In this document: piece by piece, positions 1-8,173 of the stretch
How the letters are laid out: each line of letters starts with the position of its first letter
Position numbering within the stretch: the first letter of the stretch is position 1
DNA from: Streptomyces sp. WZ-12
Lineage (GTDB): Bacteria > Actinomycetota > Actinomycetes > Streptomycetales > Streptomycetaceae
Assembly: GCF_028898845.1 (NCBI RefSeq)
Contig: NZ_CP118574.1
Location: forward strand, 3,038,001-3,102,000
Reading direction: 5' to 3'
DNA: 64,000 nucleotides
Translations under genes and position numbers: made by a program
The notes under the pieces: model-generated
Seen by the model: the letters and a program-made list of their open reading frames with translations, nothing else
Told to the model about the DNA's origin: nothing
Database searches by the model: none

Positions 1-476
1 TCGAAGAAGTGCTCGCAGTCGAGGAAGACCCGGCGGCCCTGGGCGCGCAGGTGCGCGACGGTGTCGCGGACCATCGCGAGGTTCTCCTCGGGCGTGGTGC
101 GCAGCGCCAGTTCCACGTGTCGGACGTGGGACTTGGCGACCAGGGTGATGACCGGGGCCCCCGAGTCCAGCAGCGCGGCGACCTGCGGGTCGTCCTCGAC
201 GCGGACGCCGGCCTTGCGGGTGGCGCCGAACGCGACCAACTGGGCGTGCCGGAAGTCGATCTCCGCGCGGGCGCGCTCGAAGAACTCGGTGTCCCGCGGG
301 TTGGCGCCGGGCCAGCCGCCCTCGATGAAGCCGACGCCGTAGTCGTCCAGATGACGGGCGATGGTCAGCTTGTCGGCGACGGTCAGGTTGATGCCCTCGC
401 GCTGGGCGCCGTCGCGGAGCGTGGTGTCGAATACGTGGAAGTCGTCGGGGACGGCGGCTTCGGGTACGTCCGTCAT
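1..476 (-). CDS. cimA: Citramalate synthase, N-terminal part (cut by window edge)
   Basis: Only the first ~158 codons lie in the window; the gene runs off the left edge. The protein starts MTDVPEAA and soon shows the metal-binding DTTLRDGAQ motif of the HMGL-like TIM-barrel family, then IEGGWPGANPRDTEFF and DCEHFF. The IEGGWPG and HFF signatures fit citramalate synthase (TIGR00977 type) better than 2-isopropylmalate synthase. The enzyme condenses pyruvate and acetyl-CoA to citramalate, a threonine-independent route to 2-oxobutyrate and isoleucine. Upstream lies a candidate Ile-codon leader and attenuator, fitting isoleucine control. The LeuA-type alternative cannot be fully excluded without the C-terminal allosteric domain. 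Confidence 0.85.
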   Translation of the reverse strand, partial: MTDVPEAAVPDDFHVFDTTLRDGAQREGINLTVADKLTIARHLDDYGVGFIEGGWPGANPRDTEFFERARAEIDFRHAQLVAFGATRKAGVRVEDDPQVAALLDSGAPVITLVAKSHVRHVELALRTTPEENLAMVRDTVAHLRAQGRRVFLDCEHFF

Positions 477-584
477 GCTGGTCAAGGCTCCTGTCGGATC
501 TCGGTCTACCGGAATGCCCGGTTCCACCGTCCCTCCATGATCCCTCGCGCTGCGCCTCCGGTGCAGGGGTGGGCCCCGGAAACG

Positions 585-610
585 AAAAAACCCCTCGCGG
601 GTGCGAGAGG
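585..610 (-). terminator. Intrinsic terminator acting as candidate cimA attenuator
   Basis: Read on the minus strand, CCTCTCGC and GCGAGGGG pair across a 4-nt loop (eight pairs, one G-T) and are followed at once by six T. It sits about 110 bp upstream of the cimA start and about 58 bp after the stop of a short Ile-containing leader ORF. A competing hairpin, CCGTAC/GTACGG at 644-662, lies between leader and terminator. A U-tract this clean is rare in this genome, where other terminators are bare long stems. Confidence 0.7.
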
Positions 611-667
611 TCTGCGCGCGGGTCTGGGACGACGGTGGCCACGCCGTACTCGGGTCGTACGGGGCGG

Positions 668-703
668 TCACTGCGGACCGGCGCGCCTGCTGCCAATAAT
701 CAT
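668..703 (-). CDS. Candidate cimA leader peptide (11 aa)
   Basis: The minus strand encodes MIIGSRRAGPQ and then TGA. The two tandem ATT isoleucine codons directly follow the start. Isoleucine is the end product of the citramalate route, so these are the expected control codons for attenuation. The ORF lies upstream of an intrinsic terminator (585-610) and the cimA start. There is no clear Shine-Dalgarno sequence, so translation may be leaderless, and the control codons are unusually close to the start. The design is inferred from position and codon content. Confidence 0.5.
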   Translation of the reverse strand: MIIGSRRAGPQ

Positions 704-718
704 GGCGAACGAGAGCAC

Positions 719-746
719 GGGGGCAGTGTGGCACACCACCGCCCCC
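719..746 (-). terminator. Imperfect hairpin after the MHS permease gene
   Basis: GGGGGC...GCCCCC with partly paired inner sequence lies 15-42 bp past the permease stop codon. It is a plausible terminator without a U-tract and must also sit close to the cimA promoter. Confidence 0.4.
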
Positions 747-760
747 GGCACGGCGTCGTC

Positions 761-2083
761 TCAGGATGCGAGCGCCCGGTCCTGGTCCGCGCTCCCGTCG
801 CCGCGCGCCGTCCCGACGCGGCCCAGGTCGATGGTCCGGGTCTCCCGCATCGTCAGGTAGACGACCAGGGAAACCGCCGCGCAGCCGGAGACGTACCAGG
901 CGAAGCCGGACTCGATGCCGGCGTTCTTGAACCACAGGGCGACGTACTCGGCCGTGCCGCCGAAGAGGGCGTTGGCGATGGCGTAGGGCAGCGCGACACC
1001 CAGCGCGCGGATGCCGGTGGGGAACAGCTCGGCCTTCACACAGGCGTTGATGGAGGTGTAGCCGGTGACCACGACCAGGGCCAGCAGCGACAGTCCGAGC
1101 GCGGGCCAGAAGGAGCCGGCGTGCTTGAGCATCGTCATGATCGGCACGGTCAGGAGGGTGGAGCCGACCGCGAAGGTGATCAGCAGCGGGCGGCGGCCGA
1201 TCCGGTCCGACAGATGGCCGGCCAACGGCTGGAGACACATGAAGAGGAACAGCGCGCAGAAGCTCACCAGGGAGGCGGTGGGCTTGGACAACCCGGCGGT
1301 GCCGGAGAGGTACTTGGTGAGGTAGGTGGTGTACGTGTAGTACGCCACGGTGCCGCCCATGGTGAGGGCGATGACCAGGAACGCCTCGCGCTTGTGGGCC
1401 CACAGCGCCTTCATGGTGCCGCGGTCGGGGTCGGTGCGGGCCTGGTCGTCCTCGGCGTAGACCTCGGTCTCCAGCATGGTGCGGCGCAGGTAGAAGACGA
1501 TGCCGGCGCCCAGCGCGCCGACGATGAACGGGATCCGCCAGGCCCAACTGTGCAGCGCCTCCTCGGACATGGTGCGCTGGAGGACGATCTGGAGGGCCAA
1601 GCCCAGCAGTTGGCCGGCGGTCATCGACACGTACTGGAAGCTGGAGGCGAAGCCGCGGCGTTCGGGCGCGGACGCCTCGGTGAGGTAGGTGGCGCTGGCC
1701 GCGTACTCGCCGCCGACCGAGAGGCCCTGGAGCATCCGGGCCACCAGGAGGACGGCGATGCCGCCGTAGCCGGCGACGGCGTAGGTGGGGGCGACGGCGA
1801 TCAGGACGGCCGAGGCGGACATCAGGGTCACGGTCAGGGTGAGGGCGGCCTTGCGGCCCCGGCGGTCACCGACCCGGCCGAGCAGCCAGCCGCCGACCGG
1901 GCGCAGGAAGAAGCCGACGGCGAAGATCCCCATGGTGTTCATGAGGTTGGCGGTGTCGTTCCCCTTGGGGAAGAACGCGTCGGCGAAGTACACCGCGAAA
2001 CTGGCGTAGACGAACCAGTCGAACCACTCCACCATGTTGCCGGCCGAGCCGACCCAGATCTTCTTCCACTGCTCTCGTCCCAT
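761..2083 (-). CDS. MFS transporter, metabolite:H+ symporter (MHS) family
   Basis: The 440-aa integral membrane protein has about 12 predicted helices. The N-terminus (GNMVEWFDWFVYASFAVYF) and the loop 2-3 signature GRVGDRRGRKAAL are typical of the MHS subfamily (KgtP, ProP, citrate and shikimate permeases). QGLSVGGEY in helix 4 is another family mark. Such proteins import small organic acids or zwitterions with protons; the substrate cannot be read from sequence. It is the last gene of a minus-strand series with a TetR regulator, agmatine deiminase and urease, which suggests uptake of a nitrogen compound or a 2-oxoglutarate-like acid. The start is at MGREQW. Confidence 0.85.
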   Translation of the reverse strand: MGREQWKKIWVGSAGNMVEWFDWFVYASFAVYFADAFFPKGNDTANLMNTMGIFAVGFFLRPVGGWLLGRVGDRRGRKAALTLTVTLMSASAVLIAVAPTYAVAGYGGIAVLLVARMLQGLSVGGEYAASATYLTEASAPERRGFASSFQYVSMTAGQLLGLALQIVLQRTMSEEALHSWAWRIPFIVGALGAGIVFYLRRTMLETEVYAEDDQARTDPDRGTMKALWAHKREAFLVIALTMGGTVAYYTYTTYLTKYLSGTAGLSKPTASLVSFCALFLFMCLQPLAGHLSDRIGRRPLLITFAVGSTLLTVPIMTMLKHAGSFWPALGLSLLALVVVTGYTSINACVKAELFPTGIRALGVALPYAIANALFGGTAEYVALWFKNAGIESGFAWYVSGCAAVSLVVYLTMRETRTIDLGRVGTARGDGSADQDRALAS

Positions 2084-2199
2084 AGCCGATCACGGTCGTC
2101 GAGAGCGGGCCCTTCGGCAAGGGTGGCGGCGGCAACGATCACGCGTACTTGCGTGCCTTGCGGTCACGGCGGCCGCGGCCCGGGCCGGTGCGGTGGCGG

Positions 2200-2817
2200 T
2201 CAGTCCCCGGGCGGGGTGAGCGCCTCGTCCAGGAAGTGCCGGACCTCGCGGCGCGCCCCGTCGCGGTCGGTGCCGGGCAGGCCGACGACGAGGTGGGTGC
2301 CGAAGCCGTCCAGGAGGGCGCGGGTGCGGGTGGCGAAGCGCTCGGCGTCGACGGGCCGGAACTCGCCCTTGGAGGCGCCCTCGACGAGCAGCGCGACCAG
2401 GTCGCGGTGCCAGGCCAGTTCGAGGTCGAGCTGGCGCTGGCGGGTCTCGTCGTCGGCGTTCTGGGAGCGGACCCAGACCTCCAGCCAGAGCGTCCAGCGC
2501 GGGTCGCGGTGGCCCTCGGGGAGGTAGAGGTCGACCAGGGCGTCCAGCCGCTCACGGGCGGAGACCTGGCGGGCGAGGGTGGCCCGGCGGTCGGCGCCGA
2601 GCTGCTCCTCGCTCCACTGGAGGGTCTGCAGCAGCAGCTCGTCCTTGGTGCCGAAGTAGTAGAGGATGTGGCCGCTGCTCATCCCGACCTCGCGGCCCAG
2701 CCCCGCCATGGTCAGCCGGTCCAGCCCCTCGGTGGCGATGGTGGCCATCGCCGCGGCCAGCACCTGCTCGCGCGGCTGGCTGAGCCGCCGCCGGGGACGG
2801 CGTACGGGACCGGGCAC
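2200..2817 (-). CDS. TetR/AcrR family transcriptional regulator
   Basis: A 205-aa one-domain regulator. The N-terminal TetR helix-turn-helix spans roughly residues 16-62 (TMAGLGREVGMSSGHILYYF). The C-terminal domain, with LWLEVWVRS and a late DGFGTHLVVGL helix, resembles the BetI-like ligand-binding fold. The start is a GTG preceded by GGAGG. It lies between the permease and agmatine deiminase genes, all on the minus strand, so it probably controls this cluster. The three 16-bp dyads at 6401-6524 are the best candidate operators, because 16-bp dyads are typical of TetR proteins; that pairing is inference. Confidence 0.88.
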   Translation of the reverse strand: MPGPVRRPRRRLSQPREQVLAAAMATIATEGLDRLTMAGLGREVGMSSGHILYYFGTKDELLLQTLQWSEEQLGADRRATLARQVSARERLDALVDLYLPEGHRDPRWTLWLEVWVRSQNADDETRQRQLDLELAWHRDLVALLVEGASKGEFRPVDAERFATRTRALLDGFGTHLVVGLPGTDRDGARREVRHFLDEALTPPGD

Positions 2818-2850
2818 GGGGACCTCCGGGGTCGGGGCGGGCCTGGTGGG

Positions 2851-3891
2851 TCAGACCCTCGGTTGCTGCTGGGTGATGCAGTGGATGCCGCCACCCGCTG
2901 CGAAGATCGTACGGGCGTCGACCAGGGTCACGTCGCGGCCGGGGAAGAGCCGGCGGAAGAGCGCGGCCGCCTCCTCGTCGCGCGGGTCGTCGAAGGCGCA
3001 CAGGACGATGCCGCCGTTGCACTGGAGGTGGTTGAGGTAGGAGTAGTCGACCGGTTCGCCGGCCACCTCGACGACGGTGGGCGCCGGGACCTCCACGACC
3101 TCCAGGTGCCGGCCGCGGGCGTCGGTGGCGGCGCGCAGCAGCTTGCCGAGCTCGGTGCAGATGGCGTGGTCGGGGTGGCCGGGGTCGGGCTGGGTGTGCA
3201 GCATCACCACGCCGGGGCGGGCGAAGGCGGCGACGATGTCGACGTGGCCGCGGGTGCCGAACTGGCCGTAGTCGGCGTACAGTCCGCGCGGCAGCCAGAT
3301 GGCCTTGGCGGTGCCGAGGTGGGCGTGGATCTCCGCCTCGACCTCCTCCTTGCTGCGGCCGGGGTTGCGGCCCGGGTCGAGCTGGACGGTCTCGGTGAGC
3401 AGGACGGTGCCCTCGCCGTCGACGTGGATGCCGCCGCCCTCGTTGACCAGGGAGGTGGCGTAGCGGCGGGCGCCGGCGAGGTCGGCGACCTGCTCGGCGA
3501 TCTGCGCGTCGCGGTCCCAGACGGCCCAGTCCTGGGCGCCCCAGCCGTTGAACACCCAGTCGACGGCGGCCAGTTGGCCGTTGCCGTCGGTGAGGAAGGT
3601 GGGGCCGATGTCGCGCATCCAGGCGTCGTCGAGGGGGCGTTCGACGAGGTCGATGCCGTCGCCGAGCAGGGCGCGGGCGCCGTCCAGTTGGCCGGGGCTC
3701 GCGACGACGGTGACCGGCTCGTACCGCCGGACCGCACGGGCGATGGCGGCCCAGGCGCGGCGGGCCTCGGCGAGCGAGGCGTCGCCCTCGGCGCCGAAGG
3801 TGAAGTTGGGGCCGGGCCAGGCCATCCAGGTGCGCTCGTGCGGGGCCCACTCGGGGGGCATCCGGAAGCCGTCGGCGGCAGGGGTGTTCAT
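2851..3891 (-). CDS. aguA: Agmatine deiminase family protein
   Basis: The 346-aa protein matches the peptidylarginine/agmatine deiminase family over its whole length. It hydrolyses agmatine to N-carbamoylputrescine and ammonia in polyamine metabolism. Visible catalytic features are WMRDIGPTF (Asp of the guanidine pocket), the GHVDIVAAF His-Asp segment and the C-terminal nucleophile Cys in GGGIHCITQQQP. The N-terminal MPPEWAPHERTWMAWP is typical. The start follows GAGGACC. No N-carbamoylputrescine amidohydrolase (aguB) is adjacent. It lies downstream of the urease genes with a gap of ~105 bp, so co-expression is likely. Confidence 0.9.
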   Translation of the reverse strand: MNTPAADGFRMPPEWAPHERTWMAWPGPNFTFGAEGDASLAEARRAWAAIARAVRRYEPVTVVASPGQLDGARALLGDGIDLVERPLDDAWMRDIGPTFLTDGNGQLAAVDWVFNGWGAQDWAVWDRDAQIAEQVADLAGARRYATSLVNEGGGIHVDGEGTVLLTETVQLDPGRNPGRSKEEVEAEIHAHLGTAKAIWLPRGLYADYGQFGTRGHVDIVAAFARPGVVMLHTQPDPGHPDHAICTELGKLLRAATDARGRHLEVVEVPAPTVVEVAGEPVDYSYLNHLQCNGGIVLCAFDDPRDEEAAALFRRLFPGRDVTLVDARTIFAAGGGIHCITQQQPRV

Positions 3892-3996
3892 AAGGGTCCT
3901 CGGTCCTCGGAAGGTGCGCTCAGGTCGCGGAGCGGAAGGGGGCGTGGGGCGGGACGGTGTCCCGGGGCGGTGGGTGCGGGCCGGCGGCCGGTGGCG

Positions 3997-5691
3997 TCAG
4001 AGGAAGTAGAGCCTGGACAGCGAGACGACGTCGGCCGGTTCGGAGCGCATCGGCTCGCCGTCGAGGGTGACCAGTCCGGTGCGGGGGTCGACCTGGACGT
4101 CGCCGATGCGGGCGTTGTGGATCAGGTCGCGGGGGCCGATGCCGCGGGTGCCGCGGACGGCGACCCGGCGCCGGCGGGTGGGCAGGGTGTCGCCGCCCTG
4201 TTGGGCCGCGGCGCCGGCGACGAAGGCCACCGAGATCTCGGCCGGGGTGGCGCCGTGCGCCCCGAACTGCGGCCCCAGCACCAGGGGTTCGCAGGTGTCG
4301 GTGGCGGCGTTGGGGTCGCCGGTGACGCCGTAGGCGGGGAAGCCGGACTTGAGGACCAGTTGCGGTTTGGCGCCGAAGAACTGCGGCTGCCACAGCACGA
4401 GGTCGGCCATCTTGCCGACCTCGATCGATCCGACCTCGTGCGAAAGGCCGTGCGCGAGGGCGGGGTTGATGGTGAGTTTGGCGATGTAGCGCAGGACGCG
4501 GGCGTTGTCGTCGTGCGGGCCGTCGCCCTCGGTCGGGCCGAGTTCGGCCTTCATCTTGCCGGCCATCGCGAAGGTGCGGCGGACGGTCTCGCCGGCCCGG
4601 CCCATGCCCTGGGCGTCGGAGGAGGTGATGCCGATCGCCCCCAGGTCGTGCAGCACGTCCTCGGCGCCCATGGTGCCGGCCCGGATGCGGTCGCGGGCCA
4701 TGGCGGCGTCGCCGGGCAGGTCGGTCTTCAGGTCGTGAACGGAGACGATCATGCCGTAGTGCTCGGCGACCGCATCCCGCCCGAAGGGGAGGGTGGGGTT
4801 GGTGGAGGAACCGATGACGTTGGGCACGCCGGCCATCTTCAGGACGTTGGGGACGTGCCCGCCGCCGCAGCCCTCGATGTGGAAGGCGTGGATGGTGCGG
4901 CCGTCCAGGACGCCCAGGGTGTCCTCGACCGACAGGCACTCGTTCAACCCGTCGCTGTGCAGGGCGACCTGGACGTCGTGGTCCTCGGCGACCCGCAGGG
5001 CGGTGTCCAGGGCGCGGGCGTGCGCGCCCATGTCCTCGTGGACCTTGAAACCCAACGCGCCGCCCTCGGCCAGCGCCTCGACCAGCGGGGCCTGGTCGGA
5101 GGACGAACCACGGCCCAGGAAGCCGATGTTGACCGGCCAGGCGTCGAAGGCGCCAAACGCATGGCCCAGCGCCCAGGGGGAGTTGACGCCGACGCCCCAG
5201 ACCGGGCCGAACTCCTGGCCGATGATGGTGGTCACGCCGGAAGCCAGCGAGGCTTCCATCACCCGCGGGGAGAGCAGGTGGACGTGGGTGTCGATGGCAC
5301 CGGCGGTGGCGATCATCCCCTCGCCGGAGACGATCGAGGTGCCCGTGCCGACGACGACGTCGACGCCGTCGAGAGTGTCGGGGTTACCGGCCCGACCGAT
5401 GGCGTGGATGCGCCCCGCGCGGATGCCGATGGAGGTCTTGCGGATGCCCTGGACCGCATCGATCACCAGGACGTTGCTGATCACCACGTCGCAGGTCTCG
5501 CGCACCGCGGCGGCCTTGAGGTGCAACCCGTCACGGGCGGTCTTGCCGAAGCCGGCCAGGAACTCCTCACCGCGCTTCTGCGAGTCGGACTCCACCCGGA
5601 CGACCAGCCCGCTGTCGCCCAGGACAACCCGGTCACCGGCACGCGGACCATGGACCGCGGCGTACTCGTGCGGGTCGATGCTCCGGGTCAT
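3997..5691 (-). CDS. ureC: Urease alpha subunit, flap-cysteine-less paralogue
   Basis: The 564-aa protein aligns with urease alpha subunits throughout. The nickel ligands are all visible: His136/His138 (THVHLL), carbamylated Lys216 (GFKVHED), His245 (VALHSD), His271 (HIEGCGGGH) and Asp359 (SSDAQGMGR). The mobile-flap motif, normally CHH, here reads V318-H319-D320. The usual flap Cys is replaced by Val, while the catalytic His (His320 in Klebsiella) is kept as His319. ATGA overlap couples it to the ureAB gene upstream. No ureD, E, F or G gene is nearby, so nickel insertion would depend on accessory proteins from elsewhere. It may hydrolyse urea slowly or act on a related substrate. Confidence 0.88.
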   Translation of the reverse strand: MTRSIDPHEYAAVHGPRAGDRVVLGDSGLVVRVESDSQKRGEEFLAGFGKTARDGLHLKAAAVRETCDVVISNVLVIDAVQGIRKTSIGIRAGRIHAIGRAGNPDTLDGVDVVVGTGTSIVSGEGMIATAGAIDTHVHLLSPRVMEASLASGVTTIIGQEFGPVWGVGVNSPWALGHAFGAFDAWPVNIGFLGRGSSSDQAPLVEALAEGGALGFKVHEDMGAHARALDTALRVAEDHDVQVALHSDGLNECLSVEDTLGVLDGRTIHAFHIEGCGGGHVPNVLKMAGVPNVIGSSTNPTLPFGRDAVAEHYGMIVSVHDLKTDLPGDAAMARDRIRAGTMGAEDVLHDLGAIGITSSDAQGMGRAGETVRRTFAMAGKMKAELGPTEGDGPHDDNARVLRYIAKLTINPALAHGLSHEVGSIEVGKMADLVLWQPQFFGAKPQLVLKSGFPAYGVTGDPNAATDTCEPLVLGPQFGAHGATPAEISVAFVAGAAAQQGGDTLPTRRRRVAVRGTRGIGPRDLIHNARIGDVQVDPRTGLVTLDGEPMRSEPADVVSLSRLYFL

Positions 5692-6377
5692 CCCTGCTCC
5701 TCCGCTCCCAGATAGCCGCAGGCGGCGGCCCGCCGCAGCGCTTCGGTCTTGGCGCCCGGCGCGTCCAGCGGGCCGTCGACGAGCCCGGCGAAGCCGATCG
5801 CGATCCGCTCGCCACCGATCGGCACCAGCCCGACCTCACTCACCCCACCGGGATCGAACCGCACCGACGAGCCCGCCGGGACGCACAACCGCATGCCGTA
5901 GGCGGCCCCGCGGTCGAACTCCAACCGGGGGTTGACCTCGAAGAAGTGGAAGTGCGAGGTGACGCTGATCGGCACGGTCGCGGTGTTGCGGACCGTGAGC
6001 GTCAACGCGGGCTCGGGCTCCGGATCGGCCGGACCGGGCAACACCGCACCCGGGGCGCGCTCGCCGAGTCCACCGCCCTGGAACGGATCGCTGACCACCG
6101 CGAGCCGGGAACCGTCGTCGAAGACGGCCTCCACATGCACCTCGGTGACGACATCGGCCACCCCCGGCAGCACGTCATCGGGGCCCAACACGCTGCGGGC
6201 CGCCTCGATGGCCTGCGCGAGGCGGCGCCCGTCCCGCGCCGCCTCGCAGACCGTGTCGGCGATCAACGCGGTCGCCTCGGGCACGTTCAGCCTCAGTCCG
6301 CGAGCCCGCCGGGCCCGCGCCAGTTCCGCCGCGCCGAACAACAGCAGTCGGTCGCGTTCCGTGGGGGTGAGCCGCAT
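5688..6377 (-). CDS. ureAB: Urease gamma-beta fusion subunit
   Basis: The 229-aa protein joins a gamma domain (about residues 1-98, [18 protein letters not shown]...[12 protein letters not shown]) to a beta domain (about 118-229) with the conserved [10 protein letters not shown] and AAYGMRL segments. The start chosen at 6377 follows GGGAGGAAGGG, while an upstream in-frame ATG at 6431 lacks such a site and would overlap an operator-like dyad. Fused gamma-beta subunits are known in some bacteria. It forms the structural urease with the downstream ureC, its stop overlapping that start by 4 nt. The promoter region carries three TTGAGYGNYRCTCTAA dyads. Confidence 0.88.
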   Translation of the reverse strand: MRLTPTERDRLLLFGAAELARARRARGLRLNVPEATALIADTVCEAARDGRRLAQAIEAARSVLGPDDVLPGVADVVTEVHVEAVFDDGSRLAVVSDPFQGGGLGERAPGAVLPGPADPEPEPALTLTVRNTATVPISVTSHFHFFEVNPRLEFDRGAAYGMRLCVPAGSSVRFDPGGVSEVGLVPIGGERIAIGFAGLVDGPLDAPGAKTEALRRAAACGYLGAEEQG

Positions 6378-6400
6378 CCGGTCCCTTCCTCCCGCTCGAA

Positions 6401-6524
6401 TTGAGCGCCACTCTAACTCGGAATTCATCATTCCGAAACCATTGACCTAGTCGGGAAGTGTGCTTCATATTGAGCGTCGCTCTAATGGATGGCTTGAACT
6501 GATCGTTCTTAGAGCATCACTCAA
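6401..6524. promoter_or_regulatory. Three 16-bp operator-like dyads in the urease/permease divergent promoter
   Basis: The consensus TTGAGYGNYRCTCTAA occurs at 6401-6416 (TTGAGCGCCACTCTAA), 6470-6485 (TTGAGCGTCGCTCTAA) and, inverted, 6509-6524 (TTGAGTGATGCTCTAA on the minus strand). The core GAGYGnYRCTC is a dyad with TT/AA flanks. Centre-to-centre distances are 69 and 39 bp. The cluster lies between ureAB and the NCS1 permease and probably binds the local TetR regulator to control both directions. Confidence 0.75.
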
Positions 6525-6647
6525 AAGTCCTCGCCGGCGCGAGCCCCCACTTCGTAGGCATCGCCGACGAACGCCCCACCCACCGACGGAGCACCGCACC
6601 AGCACCGCTTCGAAACCTTTTCGTTCCGGCCTCTCAGGGGAGCCCTC

Positions 6648-8087
6648 ATGCCGATAGAACAACGCGGAGTCGACACCGTCCCGGACGAGGAGCGGACCAG
6701 TCGCCCGCGTGACCTGGTCTCCATCCTGCTCGGCTCGAACCTCGCGCTCGGCGTGGTGATCTTCGGCTGGCTCCCGGTCTCCTTCGGCCTCGGCTTCTGG
6801 GGTTCGGTCACCTCCCTCGCCGCCGGCACCCTGGTGGGCGCGCTGCTGACCGCGCCGCTCGCCCTGGTCTCGCTGCGCAGCGCGACCAACCTCTCCACCT
6901 CCAGCGGCGCCTTCTTCGGCGTCCGCGGCCGGCTCATCGGCTCGGTGATCGGGCTGCTGCTCTCGCTCGGCTACACCGCGCTGACCCTGTGGGTCGGCGG
7001 CGACGCGATGGTCGACTGCCTGCACCGCCTCACCGGCCTGCCGGCCGACGGGGCGGCGTACGCGCTCGTCTACGCGGTGCTGGCCGCGGCCACCGCCGTC
7101 GGCGCGGTCTACGGCTACAAGGTGCTGCTGCGGCTCAGCAAGGTGCTCGCGGTGGGCCTGACGGTCCTGCTGGTGATCGGCCTCCTCGCCTACGCCCACC
7201 ACTTCAGCACCGGCCCGGTGCCCGGCGTCCACTACGCGCTCGGCGGCTACTGGCAGACCTGGCTGCTCTCCGCGGTCTCCGCCGGCCTGAGCGGCCCGAT
7301 CGCCTTCATCACCCTGCTCGGCGACTACAGCCGCTACATCTCCCCGCGCCGCCACACCTCCAAGGCGGTCTTCGGCGCCACCTACCTCGGGCTGGTGCTC
7401 GGCCTGCTGGTGCCGCAGCTCTTCGGCACGTTCAGCGCGCTCGCGGTCGGCGCCGGCACCGACTACGCCGGCCCTTTGGTCGCCGGGGCACCCGCCTGGT
7501 ACCTGGTGTTCCTGCTGCTCAACGCCTCGGCCGGATCGGCCGGCAACTCCGGGTTGATGCTCTACAGCATGGGCCTGGACCTGGACGCGATCCTGCCGCG
7601 CGCCACCCGCACCCAGGCCACCTACGTCGTCGCCGCGCTCGCCACCGTGCTGGTCTACGTCGGCCACTTCCTGTGGGACGCGCAGAACGCGATGACCTCC
7701 TTCGTCCTGCTGATGACCGCCATCGGCACGCCGTGGGCGGTCATCACCGTGATCGGCTTCGTCCGCTGCCGCGGCGTCTACGACGCGGAGTCGCTCCAGG
7801 TCTACAACCGCGGCACGGTCGGCGGCGTGTACTGGTTCAAGGCCGGCTGGAACGTGCGGGCCGCGCTCGCCTGGGCGCTGGGCTCAGCGGTCGGCCTGCT
7901 GGCCGTCGGCTCCCCCTACGAGGGGCCGCTGCTGCACCTCACCGGCGGCATCGACATGAGCTTCCTGCTGGCCGCCGCCACCGCCGCCGTCGTCTACCTC
8001 GCCCTGGTCGCCCGGCAGTCGCGCCCGGTGCCGCCGCTGCACCCGGCTGCGACGCCGACCCGGGAGGCGCCCGCCGAGGTCGGCTGA
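6648..8087 (+). CDS. NCS1-type purine/cytosine (nucleobase:cation) permease
   Basis: The 479-aa membrane protein has about 12 helices and belongs to the purine-cytosine permease (CodB/NCS1) family: SILLGSNLALGVVIFGW in helix 1, ITLLGDYSRYISP and NASAGSAGNSGLMLYSMGLDLD later. It would import a nucleobase, allantoin or a similar nitrogen compound with H+ or Na+. The start follows GGGGAG. It is divergent from ureAB and shares an intergenic region with three operator-like dyads. Co-regulation with urease suggests it feeds a pathway that ends in urea or ammonia; the exact substrate is unknown. Confidence 0.85.
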   Translation: MPIEQRGVDTVPDEERTSRPRDLVSILLGSNLALGVVIFGWLPVSFGLGFWGSVTSLAAGTLVGALLTAPLALVSLRSATNLSTSSGAFFGVRGRLIGSVIGLLLSLGYTALTLWVGGDAMVDCLHRLTGLPADGAAYALVYAVLAAATAVGAVYGYKVLLRLSKVLAVGLTVLLVIGLLAYAHHFSTGPVPGVHYALGGYWQTWLLSAVSAGLSGPIAFITLLGDYSRYISPRRHTSKAVFGATYLGLVLGLLVPQLFGTFSALAVGAGTDYAGPLVAGAPAWYLVFLLLNASAGSAGNSGLMLYSMGLDLDAILPRATRTQATYVVAALATVLVYVGHFLWDAQNAMTSFVLLMTAIGTPWAVITVIGFVRCRGVYDAESLQVYNRGTVGGVYWFKAGWNVRAALAWALGSAVGLLAVGSPYEGPLLHLTGGIDMSFLLAAATAAVVYLALVARQSRPVPPLHPAATPTREAPAEVG

Positions 8088-8112
8088 CCCGCCGGCCCGC
8101 GCGCGCGGACGG

Positions 8113-8149
8113 CGAAGGCCGCCCCGGCGGGGAGCCGGGGCGGCCTTCG
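8113..8149. terminator. Bidirectional terminator between permease and ilvE
   Basis: A perfect 16-bp stem, CGAAGGCCGCCCCGGC at 8113-8128 pairing with 8134-8149 across a 5-nt loop. It sits between the convergent 3' ends of the permease and ilvE genes. There is no U-tract. Confidence 0.85.
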
Positions 8150-8173
8150 AAGGTGTCCGGGAGACGCGGGCCG

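Noticed and set aside
569..5715. Very long plus-strand open frames, up to 1188 codons, over the permease, TetR, agmatine deiminase and urease genes
   Set aside because: They are mirror-frame artefacts of high-GC codon use; the minus-strand genes have clear domains and ribosome-binding sites, and the plus-strand products are low-complexity.
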